In this document: positions 24,250 to 33,661 of the stretch, piece after piece | How the letters are laid out: every line of letters starts with the position of its first letter | Numbering within the stretch: the first letter of the stretch is position 1 | DNA from: Candidatus Jorgensenbacteria bacterium GW2011_GWA1_48_11 | GTDB taxonomy: Bacteria; Patescibacteriota; Minisyncoccia; UBA6257; GWB1-50-10 | Direction of reading: 5' to 3' | DNA: 59,522 nucleotides | Assembly: GCA_001003475.1 (NCBI GenBank) | Contig: LCPF01000001.1 | Span: 175,049 to 234,570, forward strand | Program-made: the position numbers and the translations under genes | Notes under the pieces: generated by a model | Told to the model about the DNA's origin: nothing | What the model saw: only the letters and a program-made list of their open reading frames with translations | The model's database searches: none

Positions 24250-24258
24250 ATTATAGCA
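24250..24258 (-). promoter_or_regulatory. extended -10 promoter of the 24186 pilin
   Basis: TGC-TATAAT on the minus strand (24258-24250), without a good -35. The transcript would start about 24243. Confidence 0.65.
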
Positions 24259-24263
24259 AATTT

Positions 24264-24815
24264 CTAGCCGGAAAGAATGCTTCTGATCAAGCTCGCCACG
24301 CCCCAGCCGATCCAAATGATGGCATAGCCTAGGGCGGCGTAAAGAATGGTGCGGCGGCCGGTCGCGAATTTTTCCGGGTCGCCGCCCGCAAAAAGGATTT
24401 GGTAGGCGCCGTAAATCACCATGCCGGCCACGATCGGCGCGGCAATGTCGCGGAGAAAGCGGACAATTCTTTCAATAATGCTCGGGATATCGCTCGTCGA
24501 ACCCAAGGGGTTAGGCAAATCAATCGTGGCGCCTGCGCCCGAGGGCGTGACGCCGCCAGGACCGCTTGGGGTGGCGCCGCCAGGACCGCTCGGCGTCGCG
24601 CCGCCGGGACCGCTTGGATTTTGGGTTGTCGAGCCAGGCACGCAGTTGGATGCTTGGCAGCTGCTGTCGGGATCGCAGGCGGTTTGACAGCTTGACAATG
24701 AGTCATAGCAGAGAAAAGAAGCGGGACCAGTGAGGCAGATGTAGCTTTGAGCTGAAATTAGGGACGGACTAAGGGCGAAGATGGCGAATACGAAAACAAA
24801 AGGCAGGAATTTCAT
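24264..24815 (-). CDS. pilin-like protein with SGPGGATP repeats
   Basis: A 183-residue protein with a signal peptide (ending SLISA) and a Cys-rich segment with six cysteines. A proline-glycine repeat (SGPGGATP twice, then SGPGGVTP, residues 68-91) leads to a C-terminal pair of membrane helices with the loop AGGDPEKFATGRRT. The core is VirB2-like and the repeat resembles a flexible spacer. Repeat copy number may vary between strains. Confidence 0.78.
   Translation of the reverse strand: MKFLPFVFVFAIFALSPSLISAQSYICLTGPASFLCYDSLSSCQTACDPDSSCQASNCVPGSTTQNPSGPGGATPSGPGGATPSGPGGVTPSGAGATIDLPNPLGSTSDIPSIIERIVRFLRDIAAPIVAGMVIYGAYQILFAGGDPEKFATGRRTILYAALGYAIIWIGWGVASLIRSILSG
24535..24616. repeat. in-frame 24-bp tandem repeat in the pilin-like gene
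   Basis: About three copies of a 24-bp unit encoding SGPG-G-A/V-TP within the 24264-24815 gene. Candidate site for length variation by slippage. Confidence 0.75.
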
Positions 24816-24821
24816 GTTTTT

Positions 24822-24850
24822 ATTTTAGATTTTAATTCTTCGTCCATCAA
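24822..24850 (-). promoter_or_regulatory. promoter of the 24815 gene, leaderless
   Basis: TTGATG (24850-24845), 17-nt spacer, TAAAAT (24827-24822), then 6 nt to ATG 24815. Confidence 0.75.
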
Positions 24851-25266
24851 GAAGTGCATTGGATTTGATTCCAGGGAAAATTAAGGGAACCGGCCAGAAG
24901 ATGAAGAATGGTATTTACAATGGCCCAGGCCGCGAGGGCGATAATGAGGCCAAGAACGGCATTCGTCATTATGCTTTTGCTTTTTTGGACGGCGTCCTCG
25001 GACCCGCCGGCAATCATGAGGCGGAGGGCGCCGTAGACGATCATCGCGGTCGCGATCGAGGTGGAAATATACCAAAGGTATTGGATGATGTTCGAGGCAA
25101 CGATTAAGGCATCGCAAAGATTGCAGGGGCCGTTGCCGGCAAGATTACAGCCGCCGCCAGAAGTCCCTTGCCAAATGTTCAAAACCTGGGCGCTGGCCGG
25201 ATTCGGCGCCAGAAAAAAGACAGCGGAAGTAACGAGAGCGAGCGATAAAAAAATCTTGGCAGCCAT
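24847..25266 (-). CDS. VirB2/TrbC-like pilin
   Basis: A 139-residue protein with a signal peptide (NPASA), a short Cys-containing segment (GGCNLAGNGPCNLC) and two membrane helices (about 62-85 and 98-122) around the loop GGSEDAVQKSKS. Same layout as the neighbouring pilins. It has its own promoter. Confidence 0.83.
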   Translation of the reverse strand: MAAKIFLSLALVTSAVFFLAPNPASAQVLNIWQGTSGGGCNLAGNGPCNLCDALIVASNIIQYLWYISTSIATAMIVYGALRLMIAGGSEDAVQKSKSIMTNAVLGLIIALAAWAIVNTILHLLAGSLNFPWNQIQCTS

Positions 25267-25294
25267 TTTAAATGGATATTTGCGATATGCTCCT

Positions 25295-25300
25295 ATTATA
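25295..25300 (-). promoter_or_regulatory. -10 box of the 25266 pilin gene
   Basis: TATAAT on the minus strand at the 3' end of the solute-binding protein gene. The expected leader is ~22 nt. The -35 is unclear. Confidence 0.55.
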
Positions 25301-26594
25301 GTCTTTTGTTGATGATTTGGCTTACTTGAGTCTCGGCCTGGTTTAAGGCGGCGAGCGGATTTGCGTTACTAAGGACCGCCTCGATTGCTCGAAGGAAAAT
25401 CTCGGCAATGGCATTTGAATCCGTTTCCGGCCAATCGCGGGCGATTAAAATTTGCTTGGCGTAGACGTTCAAGATTGGATCATTGGCATAATTATTGACA
25501 AGCGAGCGCAAGGCCGGCGGTTTTTGGGCGGCCGCAAGATAGGCTTGGGCATTTTGAGTGTTGGTTGTGAGGGCCAGGATGATGTTCCAAGCCAGGTTGG
25601 GATTGCGGCTTTGGCGGGAGACGGCCAAGCCCCAATAATTCGGGTAAGTGATTGATTTTTGGGCGGTTTGCGGTTGCGGCATAGCCGAGATTCCCAGGTT
25701 TAGAAACGGATTGCGGGCCTTGATTTGGGCGATTGCGGAGTGGTAATCAAAGATTATTGCCAGGTTGCCTTGACTGAACATGTCGATGGAATTGGGCAGG
25801 CTGGCGTTCCAGGTGTAAGCGTTGTTCTTGGCGTCGGCGAACTGCGTATAGAAAGAAAGGGCGTTTACGCCTTCCTGGCTGGCAAAAGTCGCTTTGCTGA
25901 AATCGGGCGCCGTCATTTGGGTGCCGGTTTGAAGCATTAAAAGATTCAGGATGTCTGCGGCGTTATTGATATTTCTTGAACCGCCCAAAGCCGCGGCTGC
26001 CCGGCTGATGTTTTTTGTTTTATCAGTCTTCAAAAGAGCCGGCACGTCTTTTATCAAATCTTCCCAGGTTTGGGGCGGTTCAAGAGCGGCTTGGTCTAAA
26101 AGGTCGCGGTTGTAGATCAGAGCCAGGGTATCGATTGAGAGCGGTAAGGCGTAAATCCTGCCCTGGGTGGCGAAATCCTGGGCAACGATTTGGGGAAAAA
26201 GATTCTGGAAGTTTACGTAAGAAAAAAGAGTTGTTGGGACGGGGATGATTTTATTGATATCTTTGGCCAGGGTGTTGTTCCGGATCATGAAAATATCCGG
26301 GCCTTGGCCGGCGGCTAAAGCGTCCAAAAGCGACGATTCGTAATCCTTGGTGTTCGCAAAACCCTGGTAAGTGACTGTTACTTTCGGATAGATTGTTTGG
26401 AGATTGGCAAAAACCGTTTGATAGTCGCTCGTTTCGTCAAAAACGCCCCAGATTTTGACGCTGCCGGTAATTACGGTCGGCTGGCCCGAAGAAGACTTGA
26501 GGCCGGGCAAGACGTCCAAGAGAACGAGCGCTAAAATCAGAACAACGAGACCGATCAAGCCGAAAACGATTAATTGGGTTTTATTGAAACTCAT
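25296..26594 (-). CDS. extracellular solute-binding protein (ABC type, family 1-like)
   Basis: A 432-residue protein with an N-terminal membrane anchor (residues 8-30). A periplasmic-binding-protein fold follows: VKIWGVFDETSDYQTVF, AGQGPDIFMIRNN, ALPLSIDTLALIYNRDLL, YWGLAVSRQSRNPNLAWNII are the usual carbohydrate-binding-protein patterns. There is no lipobox cysteine, so anchoring is by the helix. No ABC permease or ATPase is near, so the partner and ligand are unknown. It follows gyrA by 7 nt. Confidence 0.85.
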   Translation of the reverse strand: MSFNKTQLIVFGLIGLVVLILALVLLDVLPGLKSSSGQPTVITGSVKIWGVFDETSDYQTVFANLQTIYPKVTVTYQGFANTKDYESSLLDALAAGQGPDIFMIRNNTLAKDINKIIPVPTTLFSYVNFQNLFPQIVAQDFATQGRIYALPLSIDTLALIYNRDLLDQAALEPPQTWEDLIKDVPALLKTDKTKNISRAAAALGGSRNINNAADILNLLMLQTGTQMTAPDFSKATFASQEGVNALSFYTQFADAKNNAYTWNASLPNSIDMFSQGNLAIIFDYHSAIAQIKARNPFLNLGISAMPQPQTAQKSITYPNYWGLAVSRQSRNPNLAWNIILALTTNTQNAQAYLAAAQKPPALRSLVNNYANDPILNVYAKQILIARDWPETDSNAIAEIFLRAIEAVLSNANPLAALNQAETQVSQIINKRL

Positions 26595-26601
26595 CGGAAT
26601 T

Positions 26602-29040
26602 TTAGAGGCAAATCAAGCCCACTAATTTGTCGCCCGCGTCCAGGTTCATTATTTTTACGCCCTGGGTGGCGCGGCCGGCCAAACGGATATTCTTCAGTTC
26701 GGTTTTCAAAGCCTGGCCCTTGGAAGAAAAAGCAAGAATTTCTTCGGTTTCGGTCGCCACGATATGGGCGCCAATCACTTCACCGGTCTTATCGGTTACC
26801 TTGGCGGTTTTGATGCCGCCCCCGCTGCGCTTCTGGGTTTTGTATTCCTTGAGCGGCGTTTGTTTAGCAAAGCCCTTGGCCATTAGGATCAGAAACCGGC
26901 CGTCTTTTTTTACCTCCTCTTCTATTATATCAAGGCCCGCCACCCTATCGCCTTTGCGGAGGCGGATAGCCGTGACGCCGGCGGCACCCCGACCCATGAC
27001 CCGGACGTCTTTTTCTTTGAAGCGAATGGCTTGGCCTAAAGCGGTCGCGAGAATTACTTCGCTCTGGCCCGAGGAAAGCCTGGCCCATTTCAATAAATCG
27101 TCGGATTTGAGCTTCAGGGCGAGAATGCCGGTCCGCCGGACATTGCCGAAATCGGCGATTGGCGTCTTTTTGATGAGGCCATGGTTCGTCGCCATCACGA
27201 GGTAGGCTTTCGCGTCTTTCGCGCCGTAGGTCACGATCGTGCTCACCTTTTCCTGGGTCGGGATTTCCAAGAAATTATGGATCGATTTGCCCTTGCTCGT
27301 GCGGGTCGCGACCGGGATTTCGTAAACCTTGGTTTGGAAGGCCTTGCCGCGGTCGGTGAAAAACAGGATGTTGTCGTGGGTTTGGGCGGCGGCGAAACGA
27401 TGGACCATATCTTCTTCTTTGAGATCAAAGCCGATCAAACCCTTGCCGCCCCGGCGCTGGGCTCGGAAAGAATTCGGCGCCATCCGTTTGATGTAACCGT
27501 CCTGGGTCAGGATTACGACGGCGTCTTCCTGCGGAATCAAATCTTCTTCGTTGAATTCCTTGAGACCCGAGGCGATGATCCTGGTTTTCCGCTCGCTCGG
27601 AAAATTTTTCTTCAGTTCCGTGAGGTCGGCGTTGATGATGTCGGAAATTTTCTTGGGGTTTTTGAGGATCAATTTCAATTCGGCGATCAGTTTTTGTTTC
27701 TCCTTGAGCTCGTCCTCTACCTTCCGGCGTTCCAGGGCAGCCAGAGTGGAAAGTTTCATTTCCAAAATAGCGTCCGCCTGAAGGGTGGTCAGTTTGAAGA
27801 TTTTTATCAAATTGGTCTTGGCGTTTTCCCGATCTTTGGATTTTTTGATGGTCGAGATTACCTTGTCGATGTTGTCCAGGGCCTTGACCAAGCCCATCAA
27901 GATGTGGGCGCGTTCCTCGGCTTTTCTCAAATCGAATTCGGTCCGGCGCCGAATCACTATTTTGCGGTGTTCGAGATAATAGCCAAGCACTTCTTTTAAG
28001 GACATTACTCGCGGCTGGAGACCCTCGGCCAGGGCGAGCATGTTGAAGTAGAAGTTTTTTTGGAGCTCGGTGTATTCGTAGAGCTGGTTCAAAATTTTCT
28101 GGGGAGCGCTGTCGTTTTTGAGCTCGACGACTACGCGGATACCGTCCCGGTCGGATTCGTCGCGGATGTCGCGGATGCCCTCGATCCTCTTTTCCTGGGT
28201 AAGCTCGGCGATTTTGGTGATGAGATCAGCCTTGTTCACCTGGTAGGGAATTTCAGTGATGACGATTTGGTGGCTGTTTTTGAATTCTTCGATTTCGGCC
28301 ACCGCCCGCATGGTGATGGAGCCCCGCCCGGTGGAGTAGGCCTCTTTCATGGCCTTTTTGTCGTAAATCACGCCGCCGGTGGGAAAGTCCGGGCCGGGAA
28401 CGAATTTCATCAGGTCTTCGGTCGTGGCCTCGCGATGTTCGTTCAGGTAAATCAAAGCGTCGGCAATCTCGAGCAAATTGTGGGGCGGAATAGAGGTGGC
28501 CATGCCGACGGCAATGCCGACCGTGCCGTTCAATAGGAGATTGGGTAGTTTGGCGGGCAGATATTTCGGCTCATTGCGGACGCCGTCGTAATTGGGCTGC
28601 CACGCCACGGTTTCTTTTTCGATGTCCGTGAGTATTTCTTCGGCGATCTTCGAAAGCCGCGATTCGGTATAACGCATGGCGGCCGGCGAGTCGCCGTCAA
28701 CCGAACCCCAGTTGCCCTGACCGTCGATCAGGGGGTAGCGCAAAGAGAAATATTGAGCCATTCTGGCCAGAGCGTCGTAGACCGCCATGTCGCCGTGGGG
28801 ATGGTATTTGCCCAGAACCTCGCCGACGACATTGGAGGATTTTTTGAATTTCGCGTTGTGGGTGAGGCTCATGTCCCACATCGCCCAAAGGATCCGGCGT
28901 TGGACCGGCTTCAAGCCGTCGCGGACGTCGGGCAAGGCCCGTGAAACGATCACGGACATCGCGTAATCCAAATACGACTCCTTGAGTTCGTCGGTGATTT
29001 CGCGCGGGCTTATTTTTTGCGGGTTTTTCGATTTTTCCAT
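26602..29040 (-). CDS. gyrA: DNA gyrase subunit A
   Basis: An 812-residue type II topoisomerase breakage-rejoining subunit. The catalytic tyrosine is Y124 in [10 protein letters not shown]. The gyrase-specific GyrA box QRRGGKG is at 528-534, which separates it from topoisomerase IV ParC. A C-terminal beta-pinwheel follows (repeats such as [20 protein letters not shown]). Complete. It lies in an operon after the MBL-fold-like gene and a small membrane protein gene. Confidence 0.98.
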   Translation of the reverse strand: MEKSKNPQKISPREITDELKESYLDYAMSVIVSRALPDVRDGLKPVQRRILWAMWDMSLTHNAKFKKSSNVVGEVLGKYHPHGDMAVYDALARMAQYFSLRYPLIDGQGNWGSVDGDSPAAMRYTESRLSKIAEEILTDIEKETVAWQPNYDGVRNEPKYLPAKLPNLLLNGTVGIAVGMATSIPPHNLLEIADALIYLNEHREATTEDLMKFVPGPDFPTGGVIYDKKAMKEAYSTGRGSITMRAVAEIEEFKNSHQIVITEIPYQVNKADLITKIAELTQEKRIEGIRDIRDESDRDGIRVVVELKNDSAPQKILNQLYEYTELQKNFYFNMLALAEGLQPRVMSLKEVLGYYLEHRKIVIRRRTEFDLRKAEERAHILMGLVKALDNIDKVISTIKKSKDRENAKTNLIKIFKLTTLQADAILEMKLSTLAALERRKVEDELKEKQKLIAELKLILKNPKKISDIINADLTELKKNFPSERKTRIIASGLKEFNEEDLIPQEDAVVILTQDGYIKRMAPNSFRAQRRGGKGLIGFDLKEEDMVHRFAAAQTHDNILFFTDRGKAFQTKVYEIPVATRTSKGKSIHNFLEIPTQEKVSTIVTYGAKDAKAYLVMATNHGLIKKTPIADFGNVRRTGILALKLKSDDLLKWARLSSGQSEVILATALGQAIRFKEKDVRVMGRGAAGVTAIRLRKGDRVAGLDIIEEEVKKDGRFLILMAKGFAKQTPLKEYKTQKRSGGGIKTAKVTDKTGEVIGAHIVATETEEILAFSSKGQALKTELKNIRLAGRATQGVKIMNLDAGDKLVGLICL

Positions 29041-29042
29041 TT

Positions 29043-29480
29043 TTAAGGAAGAGTGGTTGTCGGGATCTTCTCTAGATCGTTCGGCCGGAAAGCGCTGGTT
29101 GGCGCTTGGATCGAAAAGTTATTCGATTCCCGAATTTTATTTTCAAATTCTTTCAGGTAGTTGCCGATCGAACTCCCGAACGTTCTGAATTTATCATTTA
29201 AATTTTGAAAAGTCACTTCCAGGCCCCGGCCGAAAATTTGAAAAAACGATTCTTTCTGGTTTTGGCTTGATGTCGGTGCCGGGTTGGGGGCGTTATCAGT
29301 CGTTTTTGGCAAGGTCGGCAGGGTCATATTCAAATATATCATCCAAAGACCCAAGACGAGGAGCATGGCGGCGGCCGAAGAAATTACGAGCCAGCGTTTT
29401 TTTCTTCGATCGGGCGCCCGCTGCAGTTCCCGGAGGTATTCTCTGCTTTTTTTGTAAAGTTGACTTGCCTGACCAGCCAT
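29043..29480 (-). CDS. small single-pass membrane protein upstream of gyrA
   Basis: A 145-residue protein. A basic cytoplasmic N-terminus (residues 1-29) and one membrane helix (about 30-50, [21 protein letters not shown]) are followed by an extracytoplasmic Pro/Asn/Ser-rich segment ending in a short helix. No family recognised. It sits between the MBL-fold-like gene and gyrA with 2-nt gaps. Confidence 0.72.
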   Translation of the reverse strand: MAGQASQLYKKSREYLRELQRAPDRRKKRWLVISSAAAMLLVLGLWMIYLNMTLPTLPKTTDNAPNPAPTSSQNQKESFFQIFGRGLEVTFQNLNDKFRTFGSSIGNYLKEFENKIRESNNFSIQAPTSAFRPNDLEKIPTTTLP

Positions 29481-29482
29481 AT

Positions 29483-30037
29483 TCAGGGTTTAAGACAGCG
29501 GATGAGCATTGCCCGGGGTTTCAAGTCTTTTTTCTTCAAGGTGATTCTTTCTTCGGGTTCGCATTTGTCCTGGCCTATTTCTTTGAGGAACGGTTTTAGG
29601 TTGTCGAAAAAAGAAGGAATGACGAGTGATGGCTCAAGCTGGCGGACGAGTTTGGCCGCGTTCTGGGCCGAAAGATAGGGTTTTTGGCCGGCCGGCGTGA
29701 TCAAAATATCCGCGTCCTGAAGATGTTCCTGGGTTTCTGGGCTCGGCTCTTTTGCCAGGCGGCCGAGGATCACGACATTCAGGTCGTCCAGGTTCATTCT
29801 ATATATAGTCGCGCCGCTCTCGGTCCAAGCGTTTATATGCACGCCCCTCACTTCGTATTCGCCTTGGTGGCTTAGGGTTAGGGGTTCGTCCGGCGCCTGC
29901 GGTTCGCTCTGGGGCTTGTCCGTCCTCAAAATAAAGCTGGCGCCCTTGAAAGACCGCTGGTTTACGGAGTCGACGAGAGCGATAATGTCGCCGGCTTGGA
30001 TTTTGAAATAGTTTTCGCCTTGATAAGTAATGACCAT
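29483..30037 (-). CDS. degenerate metallo-beta-lactamase-fold protein
   Basis: A 184-residue protein with the strand order of small MBL-fold (UlaG-like) hydrolases: ITYQGENYFKIQAGD, TLSHQGEYEVRGV, LNVVILGRL, DADILITPAG. The metal-binding HxHxDH motif is absent, so it is probably not an active hydrolase. First gene of the operon that leads to gyrA. Confidence 0.7.
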   Translation of the reverse strand: MVITYQGENYFKIQAGDIIALVDSVNQRSFKGASFILRTDKPQSEPQAPDEPLTLSHQGEYEVRGVHINAWTESGATIYRMNLDDLNVVILGRLAKEPSPETQEHLQDADILITPAGQKPYLSAQNAAKLVRQLEPSLVIPSFFDNLKPFLKEIGQDKCEPEERITLKKKDLKPRAMLIRCLKP

Positions 30038-30115
30038 TCTTAAAAACTCGGGATCGGGGTTATTTTTGGAATTGAAAACCGGTTCAATCAGGCTTTAATC
30101 CTCGGATTTTTAATC

Positions 30116-30144
30116 ATTATACGCCGATTTTGTCCAATTTTCAA
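30116..30144 (-). promoter_or_regulatory. promoter of the gyrA operon
   Basis: TTGAAA (30144-30139), 17-nt spacer, TATAAT (30121-30116) on the minus strand. Start about 30109 gives a ~70-nt leader, unusually long for this window. Confidence 0.8.
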
Positions 30145-30176
30145 TCCTTAAATCGGCTTAGATTTTGGGGAAAAAC

Positions 30177-30205
30177 TTGATTTTCCGTTCGATAGCCCTT
30201 ATGAT
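30177..30205 (+). promoter_or_regulatory. promoter of the S1-domain gene
   Basis: TTGATT (30177-30182), 17-nt spacer, TATGAT (30200-30205). The transcript would start about 30212, 10 nt before ATG 30222. Confidence 0.7.
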
Positions 30206-30221
30206 GGGTTTTGATTTGTCT

Positions 30222-31310
30222 ATGAATTCAGTCAAACCCCAGAACGGCAACTTGACCCAGTTTTTGAAAACTGACCAGACTTTGCTTTCTTCGGTGCGGC
30301 CCGGCGATTTGGTCAAAGGAGTGGTCTTGGAAAAAAATTCCAAACGGCTTGTCGTCGATCTGGGCCGAGCCGGCACGGGCGCCGTTTATTGGAACGAGAT
30401 GCAGAATGCCCGGGAGATCGTCCGGGGCCTTAAAATCGGCGATGAGTTGAGCGCTAAGGTCATTCAAGTCGACAACGAAGAAGGAATGATCGAGCTGTCA
30501 CTCTCCCAGGCCGACAAGCAGAAGGCTTGGTCCGAACTCCAGGAAATAAAAGACAAGGAAGAGGTTTTGACGGTTAAGGCTTCCAAATTCAACCGAGGCG
30601 GCCTGATTGCCGAAATGCACGGTCTGCCGGCGTTTTTGCCGGTTTCCCAGCTGGCCCAGGAGCATTATCCCAAGGCCGCGCCCGAGGACAAGGCGAAAAT
30701 CGCGGCTGCTTTGGAGGCGCTTGTGGGGCAGGAACTTAAGGTGAAAATAATCGATCTTAATTCTCGGACCAACAAGCTCATTGTTTCCGAACGGGCGGCG
30801 AACGAAATCTCGATAAAAGAACTGGCTAAAAATTATGAAGTCGGCCAGGTGGTGGAGGGAATCGTTTCGGGGGTAGCCGATTTCGGCGCCTTTCTGAAAT
30901 TCACGGATAACCCGGTGGTGGAGGGTCTGATCCACGTTTCCGAACTCGATTGGCGGGAGGTCGTAAATCCCAAAGAAGTCTTGAATGTCGATGACGTGGT
31001 TAAGGCGAAGATCATTGACATCAAAGATGGCAGAATTTCTTTGTCGCTCAAGGCCCTGAAGACCGATCCGTGGCTTACAGCCAGCGAGAAATTCAAGGAG
31101 GGCGAAGTTGTTAAGGGTTTGGTCTATAATTTCAATCCTTTCGGCGCCGTCATTAATTTGGACAAGGAAATTCAAGGTCAGATTCACGTCACCGAATTCG
31201 GCGGCGTCCTGGAAATGAAAAAAGTCCTCACGGCCGGCGAAACCTACCAATTCATCGTTCAGGAAGTGAAACCCACCGAACGCCGGATAGTTTTGAAACT
31301 CAAGCCGTAG
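30222..31310 (+). CDS. rpsA: S1-domain RNA-binding protein (ribosomal protein S1-like)
   Basis: A 362-residue protein with four S1-type domains. Two at the N-terminus start at VRPGDLVKGVVL and EEVLTVKASKF; two at the C-terminus start at YEVGQVVEGIVSGVADFGAFL and FKEGEVVKGLVYNFNPFGAVI. It probably recruits mRNA to the 30S subunit. Start set to ATG 30222 because earlier in-frame ATGs (30201, 30204) lie within the -10 box. Confidence 0.9.
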   Translation: MNSVKPQNGNLTQFLKTDQTLLSSVRPGDLVKGVVLEKNSKRLVVDLGRAGTGAVYWNEMQNAREIVRGLKIGDELSAKVIQVDNEEGMIELSLSQADKQKAWSELQEIKDKEEVLTVKASKFNRGGLIAEMHGLPAFLPVSQLAQEHYPKAAPEDKAKIAAALEALVGQELKVKIIDLNSRTNKLIVSERAANEISIKELAKNYEVGQVVEGIVSGVADFGAFLKFTDNPVVEGLIHVSELDWREVVNPKEVLNVDDVVKAKIIDIKDGRISLSLKALKTDPWLTASEKFKEGEVVKGLVYNFNPFGAVINLDKEIQGQIHVTEFGGVLEMKKVLTAGETYQFIVQEVKPTERRIVLKLKP

Positions 31311-31320
31311 CCCTTTGAAG

Positions 31321-31623
31321 CTAAGCCGCTTCTTTGATTTCTTTCAAACCCCGAAGTTCTTCAAAGGAGATTTTTTTCTCGCCTGACATTTTTTTGGTGG
31401 TCGGGTCTATCTTATAAGCTTTCACGCCTTCGCCGCCTTCATCCGTATAAGTGTCCCATAATTGCCATTCTTCGCCGTCGATTTGAACGGCATCACCCCT
31501 CCTAAAGCCAGCCGCCATCATTTTTTTCACCCTTTCTTCCTCTTTGCGCCGGGCGGCCAGTTTTTCGGCAAACTGGTTTTGGATCGGTCCGGTTTCGCTC
31601 GTCGGTCCTTGTTCGATGTTCAT
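31321..31623 (-). CDS. hypothetical soluble protein
   Basis: A 100-residue charged protein with an N-terminal Lys/Glu-rich helix and a small beta-rich core (GDAVQIDGEEWQLWDTYTDEGGEGVKAYKI). No family recognised. Convergent with the S1-domain gene (10-nt gap). Its own leaderless promoter supports it being real. Confidence 0.65.
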   Translation of the reverse strand: MNIEQGPTSETGPIQNQFAEKLAARRKEEERVKKMMAAGFRRGDAVQIDGEEWQLWDTYTDEGGEGVKAYKIDPTTKKMSGEKKISFEELRGLKEIKEAA

Positions 31624-31629
31624 GCTTTA

Positions 31630-31658
31630 TTTCTACGTCTTTTAGAAAACGTTTGCAA
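31630..31658 (-). promoter_or_regulatory. promoter of the 31623 gene, leaderless
   Basis: TTGCAA (31658-31653), 17-nt spacer, TAGAAA (31635-31630), then 6 nt to ATG 31623. Confidence 0.7.
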
Positions 31659-31687
31659 TTCCGTTTATTTGACGCTTGAGGAGATTT

Positions 31688-33556
31688 TTGGATAATGATG
31701 ATACCCCCAATAAAGTGAAAACCTTAAGCAGAAATATTCTTTGGGCGATTTTAAGCTTGGTTCTCGTAACCGTCTTTTTTTCGGCGTTTCTTGACGCGGG
31801 CAGCCAAAACGTTCAGAGCCTGACCATTTCCGAGTTGGTGCAGAAGATCAACGCCGGCGAGGTGAAAAGCATTGCCGTAAACGGCAACGATTTGAAGATC
31901 GTTCTCGCCGACGGCGCCAAGGCCGCTTCCAAAAAAGAAGTCGAGTCGGGGCTAGTCGAAACTCTGAAGAATTACGGCGTCGAGGCAGCCGCTCTCCAAA
32001 AAGCGGATCTGACGGTTCAGGACCAGAGCGGTCTTAAATACTGGCTCGGCATTTTGATTCCCACGGTTTTGCCGGTCCTGGTGATGATTTTGATCTTCTG
32101 GTGGATTTTCCGGCAGGCCAAGACCGGCGTGAACCAAGCCTTTTCGTTCGGCAAGATCAATTTGAAGCTGTTTGCGCCGTCCAAGGATAAGGTGACTTTC
32201 AAGGACGTGGCCGGCCTCAAGGAATCCAAAGAAGAACTGGAAGAAGTGGTGGATTTTTTGAAAAATCCCAAAAAGTTTTTGGAAATCGGGGCGCGCATTC
32301 CCCGCGGCGTCCTTTTAATGGGTCCGCCGGGTACCGGGAAGACCTTGATGGCTCGGGCTGTGGCCGGCGAATCCAACGTTCCTTTCTTTCACATTTCGGC
32401 GTCGGAATTCGTGGAAATGTTCGTGGGTGTCGGCGCTTCCCGCGTCCGGGATTTGTTTTCGATCGCCAAGAAGGCGGCTCCCTCGATAATTTTCATCGAC
32501 GAGATTGACGCCGTGGGCCGGGAGCGGGGCGCCGGTTTGGGCGGCGGCCACGACGAGCGGGAGCAAACATTAAATCAGATTTTGGTCGAGATGGACGGTT
32601 TTGAACGAGAAACGAACGTGATCGTGATGGCGGCGACGAACCGGCCGGATGTTTTAGATTCAGCCCTGCTTAGACCGGGCCGTTTCGACCGACGGGTGAT
32701 TTTGGACATGCCGGATATAAAAGCTCGGGAAGAAATTCTGCAAATTCACGTTAAAGGCAAGCCCCTGAATAAGGGCGTTGATTTAAAATTAGTAGCCGTG
32801 CGAACACCAGGTTTTTCCGGGGCCGATCTGGCCAATCTTGTGAACGAGGCGGCGATCGTGGCGGCTCGGCACGGAGAGCGCATTGTTTCCCAGGACGATT
32901 TTTTGAGTTCGATTGAGAAGGTGATCTTGGGGCCGGAGCGCCGGAGCCGGGTCATCTCGAAGAACGAAAAAGAAATTACAGCTTATCACGAGGCGGGCCA
33001 CGCCTTGGTTTCGGCGGCGATCAAAGACGCCGATCCGGTCCATAAAATTTCCATTATCAGCCGCGGTATGGCCGGCGGTTATACTTTGAAATTGCCGCTC
33101 GAAGAGCGCCGCCTTAAAACAAAATCTCAATTTTTGGCGGATTTGGCCGTGGCTTTTGGCGGTTACGCGGCGGAAATCCAGACTTTCAAGGATTTGACGA
33201 CCGGTTCTTCGAATGATATCCGTGAGGCGACGGACTTGGCTCGTCGTCTGGTCACCCAATACGGCATGAGCGAAAAATTGGGGCCGCGCACTTTCGGCAA
33301 AACCCAGGAGATGATATTTTTGGGCCGGGAAATTTCCACGGAAAAGGATTATTCCGAAGCCGTCGGTACCGAGATCGACGCCGAAGTGAATCTCATTATT
33401 CAAAAATCTTTCAACGCCGCGAAAAAGATAATTGCCACTTACAAAACCGCTTTGGAAGCAATCGCGAAAACCCTGATGGAAAAAGAGACCTTGGAGCAGG
33501 AAGAATTTTACAATCTTATAAAAAAGTATAATCTGAAGCCAGTAATCATTAGATAG
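31688..33556 (+). CDS. ftsH: ATP-dependent zinc metalloprotease FtsH
   Basis: Membrane-bound AAA+ protease for quality control. Two N-terminal membrane helices (about 19-34 and 119-141) flank a small extracytoplasmic domain. The AAA domain has GPPGTGKT (about 212-219), [12 protein letters not shown] and the arginine-finger region [10 protein letters not shown]. The zinc site HEAGH is at about 434-438. TTG 31688 is preferred because GAGGAG lies 4 nt upstream; TTG 31676 in the same frame would add four residues. Complete, ~622 aa. Confidence 0.96.
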   Translation: MDNDDTPNKVKTLSRNILWAILSLVLVTVFFSAFLDAGSQNVQSLTISELVQKINAGEVKSIAVNGNDLKIVLADGAKAASKKEVESGLVETLKNYGVEAAALQKADLTVQDQSGLKYWLGILIPTVLPVLVMILIFWWIFRQAKTGVNQAFSFGKINLKLFAPSKDKVTFKDVAGLKESKEELEEVVDFLKNPKKFLEIGARIPRGVLLMGPPGTGKTLMARAVAGESNVPFFHISASEFVEMFVGVGASRVRDLFSIAKKAAPSIIFIDEIDAVGRERGAGLGGGHDEREQTLNQILVEMDGFERETNVIVMAATNRPDVLDSALLRPGRFDRRVILDMPDIKAREEILQIHVKGKPLNKGVDLKLVAVRTPGFSGADLANLVNEAAIVAARHGERIVSQDDFLSSIEKVILGPERRSRVISKNEKEITAYHEAGHALVSAAIKDADPVHKISIISRGMAGGYTLKLPLEERRLKTKSQFLADLAVAFGGYAAEIQTFKDLTTGSSNDIREATDLARRLVTQYGMSEKLGPRTFGKTQEMIFLGREISTEKDYSEAVGTEIDAEVNLIIQKSFNAAKKIIATYKTALEAIAKTLMEKETLEQEEFYNLIKKYNLKPVIIR

Positions 33557-33582
33557 AATCTAGAAACTAGAAGCTAGAATAA

Positions 33583-33658
33583 CGGCCCGTAGCTCAATGG
33601 CGGAGCAGGCGTCTTATACACGCAAGGTTTGTAGGTTCGAGTCCTACCGGGCCGACCA
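33583..33658 (+). tRNA. tRNA-Ile (anticodon UAU), CCA encoded
   Basis: Acceptor CGGCCCG/CGGGCCG (7 of 7 pairs), D-arm GCTC/GAGC, anticodon loop CTTATAC with UAU at 33615-33617 and A37, T-arm GTAGG-TTCGAGT-CCTAC, discriminator A and CCA to 33658. Pair 27-43 is a G-A mismatch and the variable loop has six bases. UAU would read AUA directly, without the lysidine-modified CAU tRNA common in bacteria. Confidence 0.8.
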
Positions 33659-33661
33659 AAA

